In this document: one piece after another, positions 1 to 6,946 of the stretch
How the letters are laid out: each line of letters begins with the position of its first letter
Numbering within the stretch: the first letter of the stretch is position 1
NCBI GenBank assembly: GCA_934757945.1
Contig: CAKVLT010000063.1
Coordinates: 1 to 11,840 of the forward strand
DNA length: 11,840 nucleotides
Source: an uncultured Bulleidia sp.
Lineage (GTDB): Bacteria > Bacillota_I > Bacilli_A > Erysipelotrichales > Erysipelotrichaceae
Reading direction: 5' to 3'
Made by a program: the position numbers and the translations under genes
The notes under the pieces: generated by a model
Told to the model about the DNA's origin: nothing
Seen by the model: only the letters and a program-made list of their open reading frames with translations
Database searches by the model: none

Positions 1-42
1 GTATATCCAGAATTTGATTTTGAAAACCTCATGAACTTTTAG
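1..42 (+). CDS. Possible 3' end of an upstream gene (partial)
   Basis: Reading from base 1 gives 13 sense codons (VYPEFDFENLMNF) and then TAG at 40-42. The acidic/aromatic composition looks like a real C-terminus, and a strong terminator follows 47 bases later, as expected after a final gene. The stretch is too short to identify a family. The other two + frames also stop within this region, and the - strand is open from base 56 to base 1, so this is only the most economical reading. The alternative is a structured untranslated RNA, because several complementary segments lie in 1-75. Confidence 0.3.
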   Translation, partial: VYPEFDFENLMNF

Positions 43-89
43 AGGAGGCCCTGGCCTCATCTAGTTTTGGATATTCAGAAATTGAAGCT

Positions 90-122
90 GAGACGGAAGA
101 ATGATATCTTCTGTCTCTTTTT
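90..122 (+). terminator. Rho-independent terminator
   Basis: An 11-bp stem (90-100 with 107-117, one G-T pair) has a 6-base loop and is followed directly by five T residues (118-122). It probably ends the transcript entering from the left edge. It could instead be an attenuator for the VanZ/RDD gene that starts 66 bases further on. Confidence 0.8.
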
Positions 123-187
123 AAATCTTAAGACCTGAAGAATAAAAAACAGAGTACAATGGTAAACGCAAAAGGGGGATGTATTAC

Positions 188-1288
188 ATGAGTACATATT
201 TGTGGGTTATTAAACAGGCGATTTTCTTTTTTCCAGTGATTGCGTTTGTTATGACGATTCCTTACATGCTGTATAACTATCATAAGTATGGAAGTGTTAT
301 AGCCAGTAAGACATTCATGGTATATTCCTTTGTACTGTATATGTTGTGTGTATACTTTCTTATCATTATGCCTTTACCGGATAAAAGTAAGGTGGCTCTG
401 ATGACAGGACCACGTGCACAATTAGTTCCTGGAATGTGGATACGGGATATTCTTAAAGAAGGAACCAGATTGCATGGGGTGTATAAGATCATCAAAAACA
501 AAGCTGTCTTTCAATTTGGTTTCAATGTGTTGATGACAATACCGTTTGGGATGTTTGCAAAATACTATTTCAAGTGTGGATGGAAAAAGACAGTGCTTTA
601 TTCTTTTCTGTTATCTTTATTCTTTGAACTGACACAGTTGAGTGGCTTATATGGTATCTATCCAAGAAGTTACAGATTGTTTGATGTGGATGATCTGTTT
701 GCCAATACACTTGGTGGGTGGATGGGATATCTGATTATGGTGCCGGTAGGAACAGTGATGCCATCAAGAGAAGAACTGGATCAAAGAAGTTTTACTAAAG
801 GAAGCAGGGTTTCTTTGACAAAGAGAATGACTGCTTTAGTACTGGATTCTTTCTTCTGTATGTTCTGTACAATAGGCGTTGAAATTGTCTTAAACTGCAT
901 AAAATTACAGAATGTGTCCTATATCCTTGTATATTTTTGTGTGTATGTGCTTTGGAACATTATCAGAAACGGATTAACATTCGGTAAGAAGTTTGTGCAT
1001 ATACAGATTGTGGATTATACAGGTACAGACGCAAAGTGGTATCAGCTTATATTGAGATATGTATTCTTGTATGGTTTTATGAAACTTCCAGGAACAGTCT
1101 ACTGGCTGTTTCAACATGTATTTCCTAATCCATGGGATTTTCCTCTGGCTTACAGAATCCCCATCTTCTTTGTATTCTTTATGTGGATGATCATAGCACT
1201 TGTAAAGATCTCTTTTCAGGAACCGTTATGGTATGAGAAACTGAGCAGAACCAAAGTAATCAGTACTATTATTGCAGAGACAGAATAA
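188..1288 (+). CDS. VanZ-like / RDD-domain fusion membrane protein
   Basis: This is a polytopic membrane protein of 366 residues. Hydrophobic N-terminal helices (about residues 8-30 and 44-62) lead into a VanZ-like region (about 75-190). There the family pattern is visible: LVPG, a long charged loop, NVLMTIPFG, a helix ending in FELTQ (about 146-150), and FDVDDLFANTLGG (about 165-177). A second module begins at KRMTALVLDSFF (about 212-223), with the R...D spacing of RDD domains, and runs to the C-terminus with three or four more helices. The upstream in-frame ATG at 179 abuts the GGGGG ribosome binding site (174-178). ATG 188 has a 9-base spacing, so I choose it. VanZ is linked to low-level teicoplanin resistance in enterococci. 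VanZ-RDD fusions occur in Bacillota with no defined function, so a glycopeptide role here should not be assumed. A TACAAT box lies at 155-160 without a convincing -35. The gene stands alone and converges on the LacI gene. Confidence 0.85.
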   Translation: MSTYLWVIKQAIFFFPVIAFVMTIPYMLYNYHKYGSVIASKTFMVYSFVLYMLCVYFLIIMPLPDKSKVALMTGPRAQLVPGMWIRDILKEGTRLHGVYKIIKNKAVFQFGFNVLMTIPFGMFAKYYFKCGWKKTVLYSFLLSLFFELTQLSGLYGIYPRSYRLFDVDDLFANTLGGWMGYLIMVPVGTVMPSREELDQRSFTKGSRVSLTKRMTALVLDSFFCMFCTIGVEIVLNCIKLQNVSYILVYFCVYVLWNIIRNGLTFGKKFVHIQIVDYTGTDAKWYQLILRYVFLYGFMKLPGTVYWLFQHVFPNPWDFPLAYRIPIFFVFFMWMIIALVKISFQEPLWYEKLSRTKVISTIIAETE

Positions 1289-1310
1289 TCTGCTTCTTTT
1301 TAAGTGCAAA

Positions 1311-1337
1311 AGAAAAGTGAGTTTTTATGCTCACTTT
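1311..1337 (-). terminator. Terminator of the LacI-family gene
   Basis: A perfect 8-bp stem (1314-1321 with 1330-1337) lies between two convergent genes. Read on the - strand, the stem is followed by a T-rich run (TTTTCTTTT, across 1308-1316 and overlapping the stem base), so it best serves the - strand gene. On the + strand only a weak tail follows, so it may work poorly for the VanZ/RDD gene. Confidence 0.65.
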
Positions 1338-1346
1338 CATAAACAT

Positions 1347-2390
1347 TTATTTATATTTTGTACATTCAGCAGTGGATTCTCTGATAATTAATTCAGGCTT
1401 GGAATCAAAATGCTGTAAACGTTCTGCCAGCTGACAGGTGATTTCCTGATAATTATCTTCTTTTTCAATCATTGTAATCAGATAGTGAATGATGCCTTCG
1501 TAGTAGAGATATTGATCTGCAGTTTCTCCATACGTAGTAAGACCTGGAGAAATAAAAGCAGATTCGGCAATGTTGTTATGACCAATGACAGACACCTGCT
1601 GAGGAATCTGGATGTGATGGTCTTTAAGACAGAGAATACCACCAATGGCAATATCGTCCGTAGAGTATTGAATGGCATCAATCTCCTCAATACGATCTAT
1701 GAGTTTTTCTGTAATGGCATACCCTTTTTTGTAAGAAGATCCCATGGCATCAAATACGAGGGTCTGATCAAAAGGAAGGTTATTCTTAACAAGTGTATTT
1801 TTGTATTGGTTAAAAGACCTGGAAGTGTTTAATGATGCTGAAGAACCTTTGACAAAGGCAATTTTTCTATGGCCTAAATCAATGAGGTATTGGGTGATAG
1901 GAGATTCTGGAAGAATCCCGGAAAATAAGCTGTATACATGTTCTCCTTCAACATGTCTGCCTAAAACCACAATTGGGAAATCTTCCCTGGCACAGGATTG
2001 AATCATTTCATCAGGAATGGTGCCTGTAAAGATAATAGCCGCATCTGCTCTGTGTTCTTCCATAAAACGTTTTGCAGTATTCAGGTGATCGCCAAAGGTT
2101 GTACAGATAATAAAATCATAGCCAAAGTTGGCTGTGGCTGTCTGTAACTGATTGATAATAGCAGAGAAAAAGGAACGTGAGGCATCATTGACAACGAACA
2201 GGATAATATTTGTTCTTTTCCTTTGCAGGTCTATAGCTGAACCATTTTTTACATAATTTAGTTCTTTGGCTTTTTGTTTGACAAGCTCTTTCATTTCTTT
2301 GGAGACACGTGGTTTATCATTTAATGCCAGAGAAACGGTGGAAACACTGATTCCAAGGCTTTTTGCAATATCTTTAATGGATGCGGGCAT
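1347..2390 (-). CDS. LacI/GalR-family transcriptional regulator
   Basis: This is a DNA-binding sugar-responsive regulator of 347 residues when started at ATG 2390 (MPASIKDIAKSLGISVSTVS). The N-terminal helix-turn-helix spans about residues 3-24. The hinge segment (about 45-56) keeps the leucine that LacI proteins insert at the central CG of their operators. A periplasmic-binding-protein-like effector domain follows (from TNIILFVVND to the C-terminus), with VIGHNNIAESAFISPGLTTY near the end as in this family. An earlier in-frame ATG at 2426 has no Shine-Dalgarno sequence. ATG 2390 has an AAGGA about 13 bases upstream, a rather long spacing, so the start is likely but not certain. It is divergent from the sulfatase operon and shares its control region, which contains three AAACGTTT palindromes. 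It is the obvious candidate repressor of that operon and perhaps of itself. The effector, presumably a (sulfo)sugar or its metabolite, cannot be read from sequence. Confidence 0.93.
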   Translation of the reverse strand: MPASIKDIAKSLGISVSTVSLALNDKPRVSKEMKELVKQKAKELNYVKNGSAIDLQRKRTNIILFVVNDASRSFFSAIINQLQTATANFGYDFIICTTFGDHLNTAKRFMEEHRADAAIIFTGTIPDEMIQSCAREDFPIVVLGRHVEGEHVYSLFSGILPESPITQYLIDLGHRKIAFVKGSSASLNTSRSFNQYKNTLVKNNLPFDQTLVFDAMGSSYKKGYAITEKLIDRIEEIDAIQYSTDDIAIGGILCLKDHHIQIPQQVSVIGHNNIAESAFISPGLTTYGETADQYLYYEGIIHYLITMIEKEDNYQEITCQLAERLQHFDSKPELIIRESTAECTKYK

Positions 2391-2457
2391 AGAGTATTTT
2401 TTTTCCTTATGAAAGCATTGTACCATAATGTGAATTGAAAGATAAAATCACAATTTG

Positions 2458-2471
2458 TCGAAACGTTTGAA
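2458..2471. promoter_or_regulatory. LacI-type operator 1 (TCGAAACGTTTGAA)
   Basis: This is a near-palindrome centred between 2464 and 2465 with the LacI-family core AAACGTTT. It lies just upstream of the sulfatase promoter. It also falls just downstream of a TATAAT box on the - strand, where the regulator's own transcript would start, so it could mediate autorepression. Confidence 0.8.
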
Positions 2472-2476
2472 TTATA
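2471..2476 (-). promoter_or_regulatory. Possible -10 box of the LacI-family gene
   Basis: The - strand reads TATAAT, with operator 1 immediately downstream where transcription would begin. No good -35 is found at 16-18 bp (it would fall inside operator 2). A second candidate is the TACAAT at 2417-2422, also without a good -35. The regulator's promoter is therefore uncertain. Confidence 0.35.
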
Positions 2477-2479
2477 GTA

Positions 2480-2508
2480 TTGCAAAGTGTCGAAACGTTT
2501 GATATATT
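2480..2508 (+). promoter_or_regulatory. Promoter of the sulfatase-PTS operon
   Basis: A TTGCAA -35 (2480-2485), a 17-bp spacer and a TATATT -10 (2503-2508) form a good vegetative-type promoter about 54 bases before the sulfatase start codon. Operator 2 fills the spacer and operator 3 covers the predicted start site near 2515, an arrangement expected for repression by steric block. Confidence 0.75.
2490..2502. promoter_or_regulatory. LacI-type operator 2, inside the promoter spacer
   Basis: The sequence TCGAAACGTTTGA has the same 13 bases as operator 1, with its centre between 2496 and 2497. That is 32 bp (about three helical turns) from operator 1. It lies between the -35 and -10 boxes of the sulfatase promoter. 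Confidence 0.85.
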
Positions 2509-2516
2509 ACAAGTGC

Positions 2517-2530
2517 TAAAACGTTTCGAG
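2517..2530. promoter_or_regulatory. LacI-type operator 3, at the start site
   Basis: The core AAACGTTT (2519-2526) is flanked by TCGA-type bases on its right side. It is the same half-site pattern as operators 1 and 2 but inverted. Its centre is 26 bp from operator 2 (about 2.5 turns), and it overlaps the predicted transcription start. Confidence 0.8.
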
Positions 2531-2561
2531 ACATAATTTAGTATGAAGGGGGGTTTAAGGA

Positions 2562-4043
2562 ATGAGAGCAATTATGTTGATGTTCGATACATTAACAAGG
2601 AAATTTTTACCAAATTACGGATGTGATTTTACCGTTATGCCGAATTTTAAAAGGCTGGAAGAGAAATGCACAACCTTTGATGAATTTTATGGTGGAAGTA
2701 TGCCGTGTATGCCTGCAAGAAGAGAATTGCATACAGGTCAGTATAACTTCCTGCACAGAGGCTGGGGACCTTTGGAACCATACAATGTGTCATGTATTGA
2801 AAAGTTAAAAAATAACGGTGTGTATACACATCTGGTTACAGATCACAGCCACTATTGGGAAGATGGTGGCGCTACGTATCATGGCAGATACAATTCCTGT
2901 GAATTTTTCAGAGGGCAGGAAGGGGACAGATGGGTACCTCAAGGCGAAGCAGATAAAACTTTGAATACCTGTCCTTTGAATAAAACCAATGTGTCTGCTG
3001 TTCAGCATCTTGCTAACAGAAGATACATGGTAAATGAAGAGGATATGCCAAGTGTTCAAACTGTGAATGCAGGTGTAGATTTCCTTCAGCATTATCATGA
3101 TAAGGATTCCTGGTTTTTACAGGTAGAGTGTTTTGATCCGCATGAACCTTTCTATGTGCCAGACAAATACAGAGAATTGTATGATTGCTGTGACAGTCAT
3201 GATGCATTTAATTTCCCTGCCTATACTTTTGTGGGGGATAAATACAGTGAAGAAGAAATACAGGGGTTACGTAAGGAATACTGTGCACTGTTATCCATGT
3301 GCGATACTCAACTTGGAAAGATACTGGATACTATGGATGCCTATGATATGTGGAAAGATACTATGCTCATAGTGAACACAGACCATGGTTTCTTCCTGGG
3401 AGAACATGATTTCATTGGCAAGAATGTACCACCTATGTATGAAGAGATGATTCATATACCATTCTTTATCCATCTTCCGGATGGACATGGTGATGGTGAA
3501 AGACGCAATGAACTGGCACAGACAATTGATATTGCACCAACTTTACTGGAGTATTTTGGACTGGCACCATTACAGGATATTGATGGATGCAGTTTGCTGG
3601 GAGTGATAAAAGATCATCAGAAGATTCATGATACTGCTTTGTTTGGAGTACATGGAGGACAGATAAATCTGTTTGATGGTAAATATGTGTATATGAAGAG
3701 CGGTTTGAAGGACAAGCCGATTTACCATATGACACTGATGCCAACTTTGATGAGAGGATTTATTTCCCCTGAAGCAATAGATCAGGCGACATTTGTGAAT
3801 GGTGGAAAGTACAGTCATGGACATAAAGTACTTCAGGTGCCATCCGGCCCATATATTCCTTTAAAAGAACCATATCCGGATGCAGTATATGATCTGACAA
3901 AAGATCCAAAACAGGAACACAATAGTATCAATGAAGATTTACAGAAAGCATTAGATGCAAAATTAAAGACAGCAATGTTGAAAGCTGGTGCGCCTTCATG
4001 GCAGATGGAACGTATGGGCTTTGCAACATGTGAGGAGAATTGA
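2562..4043 (+). CDS. Cytoplasmic Cys-type sulfatase (S1 family)
   Basis: This 493-residue enzyme is predicted to hydrolyse a sulfate ester. The alkaline-phosphatase-superfamily fold is shown by the N-terminal metal-site segment MLMFDT (Asp9) and the sulfatase signature C-M-P-A-R-R-E-L-H-T-G at 49-59. In that signature Cys49 would be converted to formylglycine and Arg53 is the conserved partner. FDPHEPF (192-197) and NTDHG (Asp274, His275), followed by GKN (Lys287), complete the metal and sulfate pocket. There is no signal peptide or lipobox, so the substrate must enter the cell. AAGGGGGG at 2546-2553 gives an 8-base spacing to ATG 2562. The stop is one base from the EIIC start, suggesting translational coupling. 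A matching anaerobic maturase is encoded downstream. Substrate and S1 subfamily cannot be assigned. Related folds include phosphonate monoester hydrolases, but the CxPxR core, the maturase and the sugar permease favour a sugar sulfatase. Confidence 0.92.
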   Translation: MRAIMLMFDTLTRKFLPNYGCDFTVMPNFKRLEEKCTTFDEFYGGSMPCMPARRELHTGQYNFLHRGWGPLEPYNVSCIEKLKNNGVYTHLVTDHSHYWEDGGATYHGRYNSCEFFRGQEGDRWVPQGEADKTLNTCPLNKTNVSAVQHLANRRYMVNEEDMPSVQTVNAGVDFLQHYHDKDSWFLQVECFDPHEPFYVPDKYRELYDCCDSHDAFNFPAYTFVGDKYSEEEIQGLRKEYCALLSMCDTQLGKILDTMDAYDMWKDTMLIVNTDHGFFLGEHDFIGKNVPPMYEEMIHIPFFIHLPDGHGDGERRNELAQTIDIAPTLLEYFGLAPLQDIDGCSLLGVIKDHQKIHDTALFGVHGGQINLFDGKYVYMKSGLKDKPIYHMTLMPTLMRGFISPEAIDQATFVNGGKYSHGHKVLQVPSGPYIPLKEPYPDAVYDLTKDPKQEHNSINEDLQKALDAKLKTAMLKAGAPSWQMERMGFATCEEN

Positions 4044-4044
4044 A

Positions 4045-5322
4045 ATGGAAAAGAAAATGTCAATGGCAGACTGGATTCAGGAAAAAGTAGTGCCTTTGAT
4101 TTCAAAATTTACAAGCTTTAAATTCGTAGAATGTATGCAGGCTGGTATTACAGCGTGTATGAATGCTGCAATGGTGGGTTCTATCTTTATGTTGTTGATG
4201 AACGCACCATTCCCAGCAGATTCTACATTTGCTTTAGCGGTAGCCTGGAGAAATTTCTCTGCGGCAAACGCTGCATGGTTGAATCTTGGGTATCAGCTAG
4301 GCCTGAATGCGGCTGGTTTCTACATTCTTATCGGCATGGTTGTTGCAGTATGTGAAAGAGAAAAGATGAAGATTACCAATAATATGGTCATGAGTGTCTT
4401 TGCCTTTATCGTATTGCAATGCAGTTTCTTAGAAGGTGGTGGCCTGGATATTGGCTTCTGGGGAGCTAAAGGTATGATGTGTGCACTGGTAGTTGGTTAC
4501 TTTGTGCCGGAAATCAATAAATGGTTACTCGACCATGGCTTTAAGATTTCCTTGCCTGATTCTGTGCCTCCGTTTGCTGCAGAACCAATCAATCAGATTT
4601 TCTCCAGTTTGATTCTGACAGTCATTATCTTTGCCGTAAAACTTGGGCTTGGTGCTTTTGGATATACTTTGGGCAGTCTGATTAATGGTATCTTTGCCCC
4701 ACTGTTCTCTGCTTCTGATACTTTAGGTGCTGTGTTGCTGTACTGTGTCCTTGTAAGAGTGTTATGGTTCTTTGGATTACATGGCAATAATATTGCAGGA
4801 TCCGTAGTTAACGTTATTTTAACCAATAACCTTGTGGCAAATGCTGAAGCAGTAATGGCAGGAAAGAAACCAACATTTATCTTCAATGCAGCGTTCCAGA
4901 ACTGGACAACTACAGGTATTCTGGCTATTGTTATTGCCATTATGATTGTGGCTAAATCAGAACAGTTAAAGTCTATTTCCAGAATTTCCATTGTACCTGC
5001 ACTATTTAACATTGGTGAGCCGTTGACATTTGGTTTACCTCTGGTATTGAATTTTGATATCGTCATCCCTTACTTAATTATCTTTGCATTAAATGGTGTG
5101 ATTCCGTATATGGCATGTAAGCTTGGATTTATGAATATTCCATATATTTCTGTACCATTTACAATTCCTGCAATCGTAAAAGTGTTCCTGATGTCCATGG
5201 ACTATAGAGCAGTTGTTGTATACCTCATCAATATGGCGGCAAGTATTGCCATCATGATTCCTGCATTAATCAGATATGACAGAAAGCTTTTAGCTCAGGA
5301 ACAGGCTTCAAAAGTCGATTAA
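4045..5322 (+). CDS. PTS sugar permease subunit EIIC, lactose/cellobiose type, stand-alone
   Basis: This is an integral membrane transporter of 425 residues with about ten hydrophobic segments. Family landmarks are WFFGLHG (241-247, with His246) and NIGEPLTFGLP (Gly324-Glu325-Pro326). These correspond to the histidine and glutamate that line the sugar site in the chitobiose/cellobiose EIIC group. The start is ATG 4045, with GAGGAG at 4032-4037 and a 7-base spacing; a longer in-frame start at 3988 overlaps the sulfatase and lacks support. A normal PTS needs EIIA and EIIB to phosphorylate the sugar. Neither is fused here nor encoded nearby, so the protein must borrow them from elsewhere or transport without phosphorylation. 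Its position directly after the sulfatase points to a sulfated mono- or disaccharide as cargo, which is inference. Confidence 0.9.
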   Translation: MEKKMSMADWIQEKVVPLISKFTSFKFVECMQAGITACMNAAMVGSIFMLLMNAPFPADSTFALAVAWRNFSAANAAWLNLGYQLGLNAAGFYILIGMVVAVCEREKMKITNNMVMSVFAFIVLQCSFLEGGGLDIGFWGAKGMMCALVVGYFVPEINKWLLDHGFKISLPDSVPPFAAEPINQIFSSLILTVIIFAVKLGLGAFGYTLGSLINGIFAPLFSASDTLGAVLLYCVLVRVLWFFGLHGNNIAGSVVNVILTNNLVANAEAVMAGKKPTFIFNAAFQNWTTTGILAIVIAIMIVAKSEQLKSISRISIVPALFNIGEPLTFGLPLVLNFDIVIPYLIIFALNGVIPYMACKLGFMNIPYISVPFTIPAIVKVFLMSMDYRAVVVYLINMAASIAIMIPALIRYDRKLLAQEQASKVD

Positions 5323-5345
5323 TTTAAAAGAAGGGTAAAGGGCAT

Positions 5346-5792
5346 ATGTTGATAGTATTGATAATATTAAAGATTGGAATTGTAATCAGTTATGCCTCCA
5401 TTGTGAAAATGATTTATGATTTCAAAAAAACATCACCTGAAGCAAGACTGCAGCTGGACCTGTTATCCAGACTGGAAGTGTCTGCGGTAGCAGGTATCAG
5501 TCTTGCAGGATTACTGTCTGTAATTGATGAAAAGACATATGTATTTACCTGTGCAGTATGTATTTTGGGCATTGTCTTATCTGTTTCTGAAAGATACAGA
5601 TTGATACTTGCAGGGAAATCGAAAGTGCTGCTTTGTGGAAAGCAGTATTCCCTCAAAAACATACAGAAACTTGGAACAGGACTATTTACTTTAAAGGTAT
5701 ATTTAAAAGGAAAGAACATACCGTTAAGTATTTATGTTCCGTTAAGCTCCAATGAAGTCCTTAAACAGAAAATAAGTGATAAAATCAAATAA
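5346..5792 (+). CDS. Small membrane protein of unknown function
   Basis: I do not recognise this 148-residue protein. It has three predicted membrane helices (about 2-22, 45-61 and 65-81). A short charged loop (about 26-43) separates the first two helices, and a soluble C-terminal tail of about 65 residues is rich in alternating hydrophobic positions (RYRLILAG, then LKVYLKG). This resembles the beta-rich tails of small bacterial membrane proteins of unknown function. GAAGGG at 5330-5335 gives a 10-base spacing to ATG 5346. It lies 23 bases after the EIIC stop and is probably co-transcribed with sulfatase and EIIC. It is too small and lacks phosphorylation-site motifs to be an EIIA or EIIB. 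It could be an accessory to the permease or an unrelated passenger. Confidence 0.8.
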   Translation: MLIVLIILKIGIVISYASIVKMIYDFKKTSPEARLQLDLLSRLEVSAVAGISLAGLLSVIDEKTYVFTCAVCILGIVLSVSERYRLILAGKSKVLLCGKQYSLKNIQKLGTGLFTLKVYLKGKNIPLSIYVPLSSNEVLKQKISDKIK

Positions 5793-5797
5793 CAGTT

Positions 5798-5831
5798 GTA
5801 TAGCCGGTTTTACAGAAACCGGCTATACTTG
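5798..5831 (+). terminator. Strong hairpin between small membrane protein and maturase (terminator/attenuator)
   Basis: A perfect 13-bp stem (5798-5810 with 5816-5828) has a 5-base loop and begins 5 bases after the small-membrane-protein stop. The following bases (TTGTCTTACG) are only moderately T-rich, so termination is probably partial. It may set a lower level of maturase than of sulfatase, or protect the upstream mRNA 3' end. Confidence 0.65.
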
Positions 5832-5851
5832 TCTTACGAAAGAGGAAATCT

Positions 5852-6946
5852 ATGACACAAGTATCTTTTTTAATTAAACCTGCATCATCTTTATGTAATC
5901 TTCGATGTAAATATTGCTTTTACAGTGATGTCAGTCATAACAGATCTGAATCTTCCATGGGCATTATGAAGAAAGAAGTGATGGAAAAACTGATTGAGCA
6001 GTCTTTTACACTGCCTGTGGATACCGTACAGTATTGTTTTCAGGGGGGAGAACCGACCTGTGCTGGTATAGACTATTTCAAAGCATTTATTGCGTATGTA
6101 AATATAAAGAATACACAGGGGAAACAGATACAGTATGCCATTCAGACAAATGGGACTTTACTCAACGAACAGTGGATTCAACTGTTGAAAGAGAATCATT
6201 TTCTGGTGGGAATTTCCATAGACGGATTTGTGAAGAATCATGATTATTTCCGTAAGGATGCGCAGGGAAAAGGTACTTTAAAAACGATTCTGTTCAATCT
6301 TAGAAGATTGAGAAATGCAGGTATTGATTTTAATGTTCTGACAGTACTGACAAAAGAACTGTCTAAGAAACCGAAAGAACTGTATCATTTTTATAAAGAA
6401 AACAATTTTGACTTCGTACAGATTATTCCTTGTCTTCCATCTTTACAGAGAAATGAAGCAAGTGATTGTTTTGCGTTGTCTCCAAAAGAATTCTGTTCTT
6501 TTTATAAACAGTTTTTTGATATGTGGTATGAAGACTATATGCATGGAACATATATGTCTGTGACTCTTTTTGATAATCTGATTCCTATGTATAAAGGGAT
6601 AGCACCACAACAATGTGGCATGTTGGGTAAATGCCATATGCAGATAGTTGTGGAAGGCAATGGAAATGTATATCCATGTGACTTTTATGTGCTGGATCAG
6701 TATTTCTGTGGCAATGTGCTTACAGATTCTCTTCAGGAGATGATTCAGGGAACTGTTGCGAAAAAGTTTATACAGGAAAAAAGAAGGACATGTACACAAT
6801 GTGAAACCTGTGAGTTTGTGAATATGTGCCATGGTAATTGTAAGAGATTGTCGGATTGTTATTATACGGAAGAGTATTGCGGATATAAAGAATTCCTGGA
6901 ATACAGTAAAGAAAAGATGATGTGGATTGCCAGAGGAATACATTGA
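5852..6946 (+). CDS. Anaerobic sulfatase-maturating enzyme (radical SAM, SPASM)
   Basis: This 364-residue radical S-adenosylmethionine enzyme is predicted to oxidise the sulfatase active-site Cys (or Ser) to formylglycine without oxygen. The radical-SAM cluster motif is C15-x3-C19-x2-C22 (CNLRCKYC), followed by FQGGEPT. The C-terminal SPASM region has Cys255, Cys261, Cys276, Cys317, Cys320, Cys326, Cys330 and Cys343, enough for two auxiliary [4Fe-4S] clusters. Apart from the last, these fall at the same positions I recall for the Clostridium perfringens enzyme (about 370 residues). Asp277, reported there as the catalytic base, is also present. AGAGGAA at 5841-5847 supports ATG 5852. It follows the small membrane protein after a strong hairpin and precedes a terminator. 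The pairing with a Cys-type sulfatase in the same locus makes the assignment firm. Confidence 0.95.
   Translation: MTQVSFLIKPASSLCNLRCKYCFYSDVSHNRSESSMGIMKKEVMEKLIEQSFTLPVDTVQYCFQGGEPTCAGIDYFKAFIAYVNIKNTQGKQIQYAIQTNGTLLNEQWIQLLKENHFLVGISIDGFVKNHDYFRKDAQGKGTLKTILFNLRRLRNAGIDFNVLTVLTKELSKKPKELYHFYKENNFDFVQIIPCLPSLQRNEASDCFALSPKEFCSFYKQFFDMWYEDYMHGTYMSVTLFDNLIPMYKGIAPQQCGMLGKCHMQIVVEGNGNVYPCDFYVLDQYFCGNVLTDSLQEMIQGTVAKKFIQEKRRTCTQCETCEFVNMCHGNCKRLSDCYYTEEYCGYKEFLEYSKEKMMWIARGIH

Noticed and set aside
1..56. Open - strand frame starting with ATG at 56 and running off the left edge
   Set aside because: It has only 18 codons visible and no ribosome binding site. The + strand reading with a terminator downstream is more economical.
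1485..1832. 115-codon open frame on the + strand
   Set aside because: It lies entirely antisense to the LacI-family gene, whose domains are intact. It has no ribosome binding site and no recognisable protein features.
4593..5066. 157-codon open frame on the - strand inside the EIIC gene
   Set aside because: It is a shadow frame of a clear membrane-protein gene. Its low-complexity composition follows from the opposite strand's codons.
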